Shown piece by piece: positions 29,347 to 38,442 of a DNA stretch of 64,000 nt. The stretch comes from Aphanomyces cochlioides (Eukaryota; Oomycota; Saprolegniomycetes; Saprolegniales; Verrucalvaceae). The stretch lies in assembly GCA_019828595.1 (NCBI GenBank), contig JAHQRK010000001.1:1116001-1180000 (forward strand). Direction: 5' to 3'. The position numbers were made by a program, and so were the translations under genes. Numbering within the stretch: the stretch's first letter is position 1; every line of letters starts with the position of its first letter. The notes beneath the pieces are model-generated. The model did no database searches. It had not been told where the DNA came from and saw only the letters and a program-made list of their open reading frames with translations.

Positions 29347-30425
29347 TAACTACATAAGTGTATCATCCGCATGGGCTGATTTGAACCGCTTCTTCGCTCT
29401 CTTTGGTAAAGCTTGATTTTTAGTCTTTGATTGGCTAAAATTGCTCATTCCTTAATAATGATTGGGTATTGTCTTTTTCACCCAAATTTGTATTTTTTAC
29501 CAAAATCGAATTCTATTCCAAATCGATCCGATCATACTGAAGTCAAGTATAAATGGAAAGTATGGGAATCGTCCCAAATTAATTACACGTGTGTCTGGGT
29601 GTGTTTTGCGTGAATTTGGTTTTTATCATAGATGCAGCAGATGTATCGATTTTTCAAATCGATCTGCAAATCGCTCAGCCAATCAGAATTGAGTATGTAC
29701 ATGATCTTTTTGTATCTGAGTGTGATAGGAAATCTATCACAGTTGCCTGAAAAACATTTTCAAAACAAGTTTTTGACTTGATTTCAGTATGCAGATCTGA
29801 AATGTGCAAAATTCTGAGCAACTGTGATAGAGATTCTATCACGGTTTTTCAACAAACAAATATTGGCAGATATGAAGCTTCATTTAGTCGCCAGCATGAA
29901 GTCTAACCAAGAAACAAAGATGCTCTGAATAAATTTAACGTCTAGCACGGATATAAGCTAGGCTAGCTGCAGCAGAACACGACACTTGTTGACGTTTTTT
30001 GCGCTCACTCGCCTGATTGTACTGTTAGCATATGCAAATGTCGAGCACAAAACACAAAGCATTGTGGATATCTTGAAAACTATACGAATAGTCAATTAAG
30101 GCAAAAACATAACTGTAGGAGTCATAAATAATGATGACGGATGTGATCTTCACATCTTCGCCACAACTTCATAACCCTATAAACTTTTGACGTTGCCAAA
30201 GTCTAAAAGAAATCTCGCATCCCCCTCTACATGTTGAAAAGTAGGTAGTAGAGCAATAATCTATTGAATCAGCACCACGCACAATAAACACCCTCTACAA
30301 GGTACATGATTCATTCACTTAGATTGCAGCACATGAGTTCGATGTGTCAATATTTCTTTTGTATAGCCGGAGTGAGAAACTGCACAGAACAACGAGAGAC
30401 AGAAAAGGAAAACTTTCGATTACAG
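29347..30425. other. AT-rich spacer between Harbinger and copia
   Basis: No gene is supported; open frames are short and AT-rich. It includes the inverted-repeat unit at 29722-29842 and a GATTGGCTAAAAT CCAAT-type sequence near 29429. Confidence 0.4.
29722..29842. repeat. 121-bp unit bounded by 25-bp inverted repeats that are each palindromic
   Basis: The left arm (29722-29746) is GTGATAGGAAATCTATCAC plus AGTTGC. The right arm (29818-29842) is the inverted copy, GCAACTG then GATAGAGATTCTATCAC. Arms differ at about three bases. Within each arm GTGATAG and CTATCAC are themselves inverted. No clear target duplication is visible. It may be a MITE or another hairpin-forming sequence. Confidence 0.6.
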
Positions 30426-30430
30426 TTAGC

Positions 30431-30633
30431 TATAAGAGGTCGAATGGAAAGTGTATTAGAACTTATGGAAGAGCTAGAGATGTGCTAAAGATACGCTAGC
30501 TAGAGTATATGCATAATGAGGATGAAGTTTAACAGAGAAGCAAACAGAGAATAGTCAGAAGAGAGAATTTGCTTTGCAATGAAAGGTAAGATAGAACGTC
30601 TCGATCTCTTCTTCAACGTTGTGAGCTTCAACA
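30431..30633 (-). repeat. Copia 3' LTR
   Basis: 203 bp; on the minus strand it starts TGTTGAAGCTCACAACG and ends CGACCTCTTATA. I compared it base by base with 35833-36035 and saw no difference. It follows the polypurine tract GCGGGGGAA at 30634-30642. Confidence 0.93.
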
Positions 30634-30647
30634 TTCCCCCGCAAACT

Positions 30648-33600
30648 TTATTCTTCACTTTGTAGGTCAGACATGCGCTCCAAGATGTTGCGTTGATGTT
30701 CTTCAAACTTGGGCTTTGGAAGGGCTTTCGTGAGCATGTCGGCCAACATCAAATTCGTGTCACAGTATTTGATTTCAATCACTTTTTCTTTTACTAAGTC
30801 ACGGATAAAGTGATGTCGCACGTCAATGTGTTTCGTTCGTTGATGTAAAATAGGGTTTTCGGCCATCTTGATCGTACTTTGATTGTCTTCATAGACGATG
30901 ATTGGAAGCTTGAGATTTAACTTGAGTTCTTGAAGTAATGATTTAATCCAAAGAGCTTCTTGTAGTCCGTAAGACATAGAGATGTATTCAGCCTCAGAGG
31001 TCGATAAAGCAACAATGTTTTGAAGCTTCGATTTCCAGCTGATAAGGCAACCATTGAGATAGAGGAGGTAGCCAGAAGTTGATCGTCTTGTGTACTTGTC
31101 ATTGGCGTAGTCAGCATCCACGTATAATTCAATGGTGTAATGGTCGGAGTCAACAGGTTGATAGATGATTCCATAGTCATGAGTTCCCTTGAGGTATCTT
31201 AGAACTCGTTTAGCAATCGCTGAGTGCTCATCGGTTGGTTGACTAAGGTGTCTTGATAGCAATGTCACTGTAAAAGCGATGTCAGGACGTGTCGTTGAAG
31301 TCAGATAGAGTAGTTCGCCCACCACAGTGCGATAAGGCAGCGTAGAAGATGATGAACGATGCGTTGCATTAGGATCTTGCGGTGTCGACAACGGGTGACA
31401 GTCGGCAAGATTGTGTCGCTCTAGAATGTCCTTGATGTATTTGCGTTGATTCAAGAACAAAGTAGATTCATCCAAACGAAGGATTTCCATACCCAGACAG
31501 AAACGTAGGGGTCCAAGAGCTTTCATCTTGAAGCGATGAGACAAGTCACGCTTAATGTTGGAGAGTGAAGTGCGTGACTGACTGAGGAGGATCTAGTCAT
31601 CGACATACACGCCCACCAAAGACAAACTTTGGGGTGTATGGAGAACATAAATGCATGGGTCACTCAAGAGTGGAGTGAACGATTTAGATCGGAAGTATTT
31701 GTCGAGTGCAATATTCCATTCACGAGATGACTGTTTAAGTCCATAAATACTTCGATTTAGGCGGCAGACAAGTTTCTCATTGTTAGGCTCGATGAAGCCA
31801 GGAGGTTGGTGCATGTAGAGTGTCTCGGATACATTGCCATTGAGAAATGCTGTTTCAACATCCATGTGATGAATATCCATCTTCATAATCGTTGCGAGTG
31901 CCATGAGAAGTCGTATACTTGTCGATCGAATGACAGGAGCAAAGACGTCGGTGTAGTCAACGCCAGCGACTTGTGTGAAGCCTTGTGCTACTAGGCGAGC
32001 CTTGTAACGAGCAAGTGAGCCATCAGCGTCAAACTTCTTGGTGAAGAGCCATCGACAACCGATTGCTTTGCGACCAGGAGGTAAGTCACACAATGTCCAA
32101 GTATTGTGATCCATGAGAGAATCATATTCCTTCTCAGCAGCAGCTATCCATCCATCGGAAGCATAAGCTTGACGAATGGTAGTTGGAAGTCCAGTACTAG
32201 ATAGCGCATAAGCCATCAGGATTCGGTGTTCTTGAGCCACTAGAGCTTCCCATTCTTCTGTTGTAAGACGTACGCCAGTCGACAATGGAGAAGGCGGCGG
32301 TGAGTCAGGAGGTCGCGAAGCATCTGGGTCAAGGATTGAGATCGTTGGTTCATCAAACACTGGAATGTACTCGGGCTGTACACTATCAACATGCACTGGT
32401 GTAAGTTCAGGCTGTTGAGGGACACGGGGTGCTGTAGTATTCGAATGAACCGCAGATGCAGCAGGAGTCTGCGTCGGGGTGACCATGGGTGGAGCAGGGG
32501 TCGGATGAGACGGTTGCTCACGATTGAAGTGTTCACTCTCAGTTGGTTGGGTAGCCGAAGGAGGTGAAGTGCTGTCAGTGACTGAGGACGTTCGCGGTGG
32601 ATCGCGAGTTGGTGTAGTATAGGTACCACGAGAAGTCCCATTCGAGTTAGCCAGGTCAGATGAGTCGTTGAAACGAGATGGAAGTCGTTTAGCACGAGAA
32701 GAGCGACGCAACGGTGGTAATGTATCCGGTGTTGGGTCGGAAGTGCTTTGGACTTGTACTGGAGGCGTGGAGTTGTCGATCGATGGATCGAGGTCAGCAA
32801 CACTGGGAAGGGGTTCATCAATAAAGAAGCAAGTTGTTTCATTGAAGACAACATTACGACTAATGATGATCTTCTCGGGTTTAGCACAATATAGGCGGTA
32901 GCCTTTGACGCCAGGTTCATGACCAATGTACATGGTGCGCAGTGTTTTCGACGCAAACTTGGTGCGGTCGTGTTTTTCCACATGAGTATATGCCTCACAT
33001 CCAAAAATGCGTAGGGCAGACAAATCAGGACGTGACTGATGTAAGCGCTCGTACGGAGTACTCTTGGGTGTCGAAGCAGAGTAAGAGCAATTGCGGAGAT
33101 ACATGGCATGTCTAACAGCTTCAGACCAAAAACGTATTGGTGCATTGGCTAAGTGGAGCATTACTCGAGCACATTCAACCAGGGTACGATTCATGCGCTC
33201 GCTAACACCATTTTGTTGTGGCGTATGCGACACCGTGCGCTCATGTTTGATACCATACTCAGAGAGGTATTGTGTGAACTCAGCAGACATGTATTCGCCA
33301 CCATTGTCAGAGCGTAGGCAACGGATAGTGCCATTATACTGCGTGTTGCAATGTGCCATGAACTCAGTAAAACGTTTGAACGCATCAGACTTCTGGAGGA
33401 GCAGAAACACAAAACCGAATCGGGTGAAGTCATCGGTAAATGTGATGAAGTATTTCGCTCGACTACACAGAGCTGGATGTGGCATAGGACCACATATGTC
33501 CGAGTGAACAAGTTCGAAAGGCATAGTAGTGACCGCCAACGAGCGTTGTGGGAAAGGCAGCTTGGACTGCTTCCCTGCAAGGCAGCTTGCACAGAATTCA

Positions 33601-34196
33601 TGCTTGCACTTGTCGAGGTCGATCCCATCAACATATCGACATGTTTTCTCAGTGTATTTGACACTAATGTGTCCAAGTCGTGCATGCCAAAGATCAGCTG
33701 GTGAACTCGCTAGCAGAGAGAACGCCATATCGTTTGATTGATCTGCAGAGTGATCAGTGGTCAAGGCTACTGTCGATACTATTGGATTGGCAATGTCGAG
33801 GTAGTAGAGTGTACGCTTCCTCACGCCTTGAGCCAAAATGTCTTTGCCACGCTTGATCAAGCATGTATCTTTCGAGAACTCGGTGGTAAAACCATGTTGC
33901 GAGACTCGGGAAAGAGAAAACAAGTTGTATTGAAGAGAAGGCAAGTAGCTGACATTTTGTAGTTCAACCTCAACTATTCCGGACGGAGTATTCAGCTCGA
34001 GGTGAATATTACCACATCCTTCAATCGCCATATCTCCACCATTGGCAGCTCGGACAACACCAGTTGAAGGTTCCAAATTGGTGAACCATGATCTGTTATT
34101 GCAGAAATGGTCAGAAGCACCAGAATCAATGACCCATTCGCTTGATGCCTCAAGAGCTTCCGAAGCATTCAGGATGATATCAGTTGTAGCAATCAT
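30648..34196 (-). pseudogene. Copia pol: protease, integrase, reverse transcriptase, RNase H, with one in-frame stop
   Basis: ATG 34196 opens MIATTDIILNASEALEASSE with the protease motif WVIDSGASDHFCNN. The integrase zinc motif is WHARLGHIS...CASCLAGK, and the core shows DDFTRFGFVFLL, CLRSDNGGEY and QQNGVSERMNRTLVE. Reverse transcriptase has AIGCRWLFTKKFDADGSLAR, MDVETAFLNGNV and YVDD. A TAG codon at 31593-31595 follows YVDD directly. The same frame continues through ILLSQSRTSLSN into PLRFCLGMEILRLDESTLFL and the RNase H motifs YVDADYANDK, ALSTSEAEYISMSYGLQEAL and TKHIDVRHHFIRDLV, ending at 30648. Apart from this one codon the frame is open. Confidence 0.88.
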
Positions 34197-34411
34197 GCTG
34201 ACCCCTTGAGTAGGTAAAAAATCCGATTCTAAATCTGTAAGGCACTGCTAGGTTTCTTGGTGGACTTCTGGTTGCGACGCGTGTTTGCATAGGTCGCATC
34301 ATCAGTGTCTTTGAATCGTAAGCGTCGAGTAGATTCTTGGGATGCCGCAGTTTTCGACTTAGAGTCGGCAATCTTCTTGCGGCACACATCTTCCGTGTGA
34401 TTGCGTTTCTT

Positions 34412-35095
34412 TCAGTACGAACAACTGACAGGTTCAGCGGTAGAGTTGAAATTCTGTCGACCAGCTTGTTTTTGTTGTTGACGACCACCTCGCGTGGCTG
34501 TCAAAGCAGTTTCAGAAGAAGCAGCAAGTTTTTGATCACGTTGCTCATGTTGTAGGAGCATTGTGAAAATCGTCTCCAGAGTATGAACTTCAATCTCTTG
34601 GCCATGCGCAAAAAGATTGACTTGGTAGGCGACAAAGCTGTCAAAGCGATGATCCAGGCTATTCAAGAATATATCGACATAGAACGAATGCTTGTCAGTG
34701 AACCCGGAGGCAATAAGTTCCTCGACGAGCACAGAGAATCGATAGATATAGTCTGAAGCAAGTTCATTCGAACGGATTCTTGTTGAAAGTAGTTCTTGAT
34801 ATAGATTGCCTTTGCCCATGTAAGATTTAGATCCATAAATCTTATCCATAGTATCAAGCATTTCTTTTGAAGTACTCTTGCCTCGAACAAGACGTAGATG
34901 TTTGTTGGCAATCGTTGCACTGAGGATAGATTGGACTTTCTTATCCTTAGGTCGGAATGATGCGTCGGTTGTGGGTATAGTCCCATCAATAACACCATCA
35001 AGATCTTTCGCTGCAAGGAAAGTCATGATGCGGTATTTCCATTCAGAGTAGTATGTTCCATCAAAGGAATGTATAGCGAAATCTTTCAAATCCAT
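34412..35095 (-). CDS. Copia gag, truncated by a stop within the zinc knuckle
   Basis: ATG 35095 begins MDLKDFAIHSFDGTYYSEWK, the usual copia gag opening, followed by KYRIMTFLAAKDLDGVIDGT and the UBN2-like helices LRLVRGKSTSKEMLDTMDKI and ELASDYIYRFSVLVEELIAS. The frame stops at 34412 within CSY-stop-KKRNHTEDVC. The stop replaces the second cysteine expected in a CX2CX4HX4C knuckle, and the downstream residues continue in the same frame. Pol lies in a different frame downstream, so gag and pol are also separated by a shift near 34215-34250. Confidence 0.82.
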   Translation of the reverse strand: MDLKDFAIHSFDGTYYSEWKYRIMTFLAAKDLDGVIDGTIPTTDASFRPKDKKVQSILSATIANKHLRLVRGKSTSKEMLDTMDKIYGSKSYMGKGNLYQELLSTRIRSNELASDYIYRFSVLVEELIASGFTDKHSFYVDIFLNSLDHRFDSFVAYQVNLFAHGQEIEVHTLETIFTMLLQHEQRDQKLAASSETALTATRGGRQQQKQAGRQNFNSTAEPVSCSY

Positions 35096-35167
35096 GGTGA
35101 CAAATGTGATTGGTCAAATTGGATACTGGTGTGAAAGTGTGTTGACAGAAAGTATCAATTAGTAAGT

Positions 35168-35554
35168 TTAGAGATAATTTCTTTCGCGGTTGACGTGTAA
35201 GTTCTTGTGTGCAATGTGCTCAGAAATTTCGAGTGGTACTGTGCGATCGAGAATTTGCAAAGAACATTCCCTGAGAGTGTTGACTTGACGGAGAAGAGAC
35301 TGGATGATTTTCTCAAATGTCTTGTCTTCTTCGGAAAAGTCGGTCAAAATAGTGTCCTTGAACTTTTTGTTGATTCGTTGGACGTGGTGAAGAGCGTTGA
35401 CAAGGTCTTGGTGTATCTTGTCGGCTTTGGTGTCTTCTTTGACGCGGCTGAACTGCTTGAGGAGCTTCGCTTGTTTCTTGGCTCGAACTTGACGTTGCTT
35501 GCGGAGTCGGTTGACTTCGGTCTTCGAGACGAGGGTCTTCGGGTTGACTTTCAT
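35168..35554 (-). CDS. Small basic coiled-coil ORF in the copia leader, upstream of gag
   Basis: The first ATG is at 35554 (MKVNPKTLVSKTEVNRLRKQ). The 128-residue product is Lys/Arg-rich and helical, with KTFEKIIQSLLRQVNTLREC followed by SLQILDRTVPLEISEHIAHK. It lies within the element, between primer binding site and gag, with 72 bp to the gag start. Copia elements normally have only gag-pol. The pattern KK-F-x-x-x-I...LLRQ...LDRT recalls the leader ORF of the gypsy element at 25499-25873. Function is unknown; a chance open frame cannot be excluded. Confidence 0.5.
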   Translation of the reverse strand: MKVNPKTLVSKTEVNRLRKQRQVRAKKQAKLLKQFSRVKEDTKADKIHQDLVNALHHVQRINKKFKDTILTDFSEEDKTFEKIIQSLLRQVNTLRECSLQILDRTVPLEISEHIAHKNLHVNRERNYL

Positions 35555-35812
35555 AAATTGACCAACTCTACTAGGAGTTAAGGTCACTAGAAGAGGAACT
35601 TACAGTGTTTCCCAAGAAGGTACTGACTCGACACTCACAAAAGAAGTACAAGCACGACTGTAATGGTGTTCGTTCTAGGCGGTCTTCCTTTTTGTCTTGT
35701 AGGGCGCAGCCAACAAAACAAAACCGGGCAGACGGGTAAAAGGACAGACGGCGGCGGGGACGGCTGTGTAGGACGCGGAGGTTGAAGGCGGCAGCAAGGA
35801 CGACTTCGGTAG

Positions 35813-35832
35813 CGCGGGTTGGGCTCGTAACC
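35813..35832 (-). other. Copia primer binding site, half-tRNA type
   Basis: Directly after the 5' LTR the minus strand reads GGTTACGAGCCCAACCCGCG. Its complement resembles the anticodon stem-loop region of initiator tRNA-Met (GGGCTCATAACCC type) rather than a tRNA 3' end. Drosophila copia and yeast Ty5 are known to prime from such a tRNA-Met fragment. The match is from memory of tRNA consensus and has not been checked against this organism's tRNA. Confidence 0.65.
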
Positions 35833-36035
35833 TATAAGAGGTCGAATGGAAAGTGTATTAGAACTTATGGAAGAGCTAGAGATGTGCTAAAGATACGCTA
35901 GCTAGAGTATATGCATAATGAGGATGAAGTTTAACAGAGAAGCAAACAGAGAATAGTCAGAAGAGAGAATTTGCTTTGCAATGAAAGGTAAGATAGAACG
36001 TCTCGATCTCTTCTTCAACGTTGTGAGCTTCAACA
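35833..36035 (-). repeat. Copia 5' LTR
   Basis: 203 bp, identical by eye to the 3' LTR at 30431-30633. It is flanked on the right by the target duplicate TTAGC at 36036-36040 and on the left by the primer binding site. Confidence 0.93.
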
Positions 36036-36040
36036 TTAGC

Positions 36041-36706
36041 ATGAAGGAGGACTAGGCATGATAGTACTGCTGGTATGTGCTTCTGGAATATCTTCATGAG
36101 GTTCATGTTGTGTTTTCGTCAAGTCAATCTATTATATTAACTTCCAATCATATTGCGTTATTCGGTGTGATAGTAATCATATCACAGTTGCAGTCATTAT
36201 ATACATTTCGGACCTCCCTCACAATTTCGAATGAAATTGACAATAAAAATATCGTAAATTATTCATCTTTAGCGAATTATCTATTTTGCATGAATTTGCT
36301 ATTGCATTATTCATTTGAAGTGGAAGAGTTGATGAAGAATTATTTTCTTTGTAAGGGCGTTTACTTTTATCTATTTTATTCATTGATGAAAAATATTTTT
36401 TTTGGAATTATTATTTGAGGGGGTCTGCTCGTAGGCCGATCACGTCGTCGGCGAGGATCTCTTCCCGAGTGCATTGCAACGACTTGCGCATGAGATTTCA
36501 TCCAACTTCGAGGGGAAGTTATCCAAGTACAGTGGGCCTTCCATGACCATCGAACGGATGCGAGGTGCATAGTAAAACTCGAGGATGGTGCACACGATTG
36601 TGATGGGGAAAGAAATCTCCCTGCAGTCAGTCCAAGGTTGAAGGCATGGCCATGGTCCATGTGTTCAACTTCAGAGGCCAACATTCCACTTTTTCCCTCG
36701 AACGCG
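36041..36706. other. AT-rich spacer and 5' flank of the second S28 gene
   Basis: From 36041 to about 36415 the sequence is very AT-rich, with a 113-codon open frame of low-complexity hydrophobic composition that I do not regard as a gene. From about 36415 the base composition changes to that of coding flanks. The promoter and 5' UTR of the peptidase at 36707 should lie in the right part. Confidence 0.4.
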
Positions 36707-38323
36707 ATGGATTCGTATCGCATGAGGCAGCCGCTCCTCCCGCGCCAGACGCCACCGCCAGCCAGGCCATCCAAGACCATCGTCACGTGTGCGTTCCTTG
36801 CGGCCATCGGCGCTCTCGTCTACGTGGGCACACCCACGGCCCACCAACCTCCTGCCGTTGTCCTTGACGAAGCCATTGACAGCGTCTCGTTGAGCAAGAA
36901 GACTGAGACTGTCAAGGAATCGTTTGACGGCGACCTCCGCCTCCGATGCAACGAAACCTTCATCGCGCAAACGCTCGACCACTTCACAGCCCACCATGCC
37001 GCGTACCAGCAACGATACTTCACGTGCGCCGAGCATTGGAAGTCTCCCGACGGTCCCATCTTCTTCTACACGGGCCATGAGAGCAACGCCGAAGAATTCC
37101 TCAAAGCCACCGGTCTCATGTGGGAGAACGCCGCCGAGTTTGGCGCTCTCCTCGTCTTTGCCGAGCATCGCTACTTCGGCAAATCGTTCCCCAAGATTGA
37201 AAACGCGTCGTACATTGAGAGCCTTCGCTTCCTGTCGTCCGAGCAAGCGCTGGCCGACTACGCCGTGCTGATCCGTCATCTGAAGACGACGTTGGGCGCC
37301 AAGGACAGTCCTGTGATTGCCTTCGGTGGGTCGTATGCTGGTATGTTGGCGGCGTGGTTCCGCATGAAGTACCCGTTCGTCGTGGATGGCTCCATCTCGT
37401 CGTCGGCTCCGTTGTTGGCGTTTGAAGGACAAGATCCTCCCGTCGATCCTGAAGCTTTTGCGCGCATCTCGACCTTTGTCGCGACGCCAGACGCGGGCTC
37501 TGCCAAGAATTGCGTGCCAAACATCCGCAAAGCTCAGGAAATCATCTCTGCTTGGGGTGCCACGGACGAAGGCCGACAGAATTTGACGTCCGTCTTGGGC
37601 TTGTGCTATGCGCCAACGACGCAAGAGCAAGCGATTGCCATCAGCGACGGCCTCGTCGACGTCTACACGACGCTCGCGGAAGGCAATTATCCATTTGCGT
37701 CCGATTACTTTGGCAAATTGCCAGCCTATCCTTACCGCGTCGCGTGCGATCACTTGAAGGAGGACTTTGCAAGCGACGCGGCGCTCTTGACGGGTTTCCG
37801 CGCCAGTGTCGGCGTCGTGACCAACTCGACGGGCGACCTGAAATGCGTCGACTGGAACGCGACGGCGCCGATTGAATCGGAAAATCTCTGGTCCTACTTG
37901 GCATGCTCCGAGCTGTACATGGTCATCGGCGACCGCGACGGCAAGCGCGACTTCTTCCGCCCGACGGTCCAAAACAAAACCGCAGACGCCGCCAACTGCT
38001 TGGCGCGATGGGGCGTCCAACTCCGACCCTTGTGGGCCAACACAGTCTACGGCGGCTGGGCTGGCATCCGCGCGGCGTCCAACATTGTCTTCTCCAACGG
38101 CAACTTTGATCCATGGGGCGGCTACGGCGTGTGGGAGTCCCAGAGCGACTCGGTGATTGCGATTCCGATCGATGAAGGCGGCCACCACTTGGATTTGATG
38201 TTTACCAGTCCGAACGATCCCGTCTCGGTGCGTCGCGCGCGGGAACAAGAAAAGCGAGAGATCCGCAAGTGGATCCGCGAGAAGCGACGCGCCAACAAGC
38301 ACAAGAGAGAGAGCGACGCGTAA
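36707..38323 (+). CDS. Family S28 serine peptidase (Pro-X carboxypeptidase/DPP2-like), copy B
   Basis: I choose ATG 36707 (MDSYRMRQPLLPRQTPPPAR), which puts a short basic N terminus before the hydrophobic segment TIVTCAFLAAIGALVYVG; an in-frame ATG at 36659 is an alternative. The catalytic set is complete: FGGSYAGM near residue 206, NGNFDPWGGYG near residue 463 and EGGHHLDLM near residue 489. The tail, EKREIRKWIREKRRANKHKR, is basic. Residues from LSKKTETVKESFDGDLRLRC to SSSAPLLAF are almost the same as copy A, while both the N-terminal anchor and the second half differ markedly. Like copy A it should be a secreted or endomembrane proline-specific peptidase. Confidence 0.9.
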   Translation: MDSYRMRQPLLPRQTPPPARPSKTIVTCAFLAAIGALVYVGTPTAHQPPAVVLDEAIDSVSLSKKTETVKESFDGDLRLRCNETFIAQTLDHFTAHHAAYQQRYFTCAEHWKSPDGPIFFYTGHESNAEEFLKATGLMWENAAEFGALLVFAEHRYFGKSFPKIENASYIESLRFLSSEQALADYAVLIRHLKTTLGAKDSPVIAFGGSYAGMLAAWFRMKYPFVVDGSISSSAPLLAFEGQDPPVDPEAFARISTFVATPDAGSAKNCVPNIRKAQEIISAWGATDEGRQNLTSVLGLCYAPTTQEQAIAISDGLVDVYTTLAEGNYPFASDYFGKLPAYPYRVACDHLKEDFASDAALLTGFRASVGVVTNSTGDLKCVDWNATAPIESENLWSYLACSELYMVIGDRDGKRDFFRPTVQNKTADAANCLARWGVQLRPLWANTVYGGWAGIRAASNIVFSNGNFDPWGGYGVWESQSDSVIAIPIDEGGHHLDLMFTSPNDPVSVRRAREQEKREIRKWIREKRRANKHKRESDA

Positions 38324-38442
38324 GCCAACAATGTTACATGTTCGTCTTCCATGTCGCGCTGGTTGAAACTGTCATGACACATTTGAAACCGCCGGTTGAA
38401 ACGGTCATTCGAGATTAGAAAAACAATTTCGACGCGAGGAGC

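Larger units (their letters stand above)
30426..36040 (-). mobile_element. Ty1/copia LTR retrotransposon, full length, recent insertion
   Basis: The element runs on the minus strand between two identical 203-bp LTRs (30431-30633 and 35833-36035), flanked by the 5-bp target duplication TTAGC at 30426-30430 and 36036-36040. Minus-strand order is 5' LTR, primer binding site, small leader ORF, gag, protease, integrase, reverse transcriptase, RNase H, polypurine tract GCGGGGGAA and 3' LTR. Integrase before reverse transcriptase defines Ty1/copia. Coding is interrupted by a stop in the gag zinc knuckle, a frame change between gag and pol, and a TAG right after the YVDD active site. Confidence 0.93.

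Noticed and set aside
30306..30488. Short plus-strand ORF entering the copia 3' LTR
   Set aside because: It crosses the insertion border into LTR sequence, so it is a chance frame.
35813..35832. tRNA-like sequence read as a possible tRNA gene
   Set aside because: Only an anticodon-arm-like stretch is present, with no acceptor, D or T arms. It fits a primer binding site instead.
36077..36418. 113-codon plus-strand frame in AT-rich DNA
   Set aside because: Composition reflects AT richness (Phe, Ile, Asn, Tyr, Leu) and the frame has no motif; likely non-coding.
36671..38302. 543-codon minus-strand frame over S28 copy B, and a similar 288-codon frame at 18701-19567
   Set aside because: Both occur opposite the same conserved exon and differ only as the sense gene does. 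No domain and a strong Arg bias mark them as shadows.
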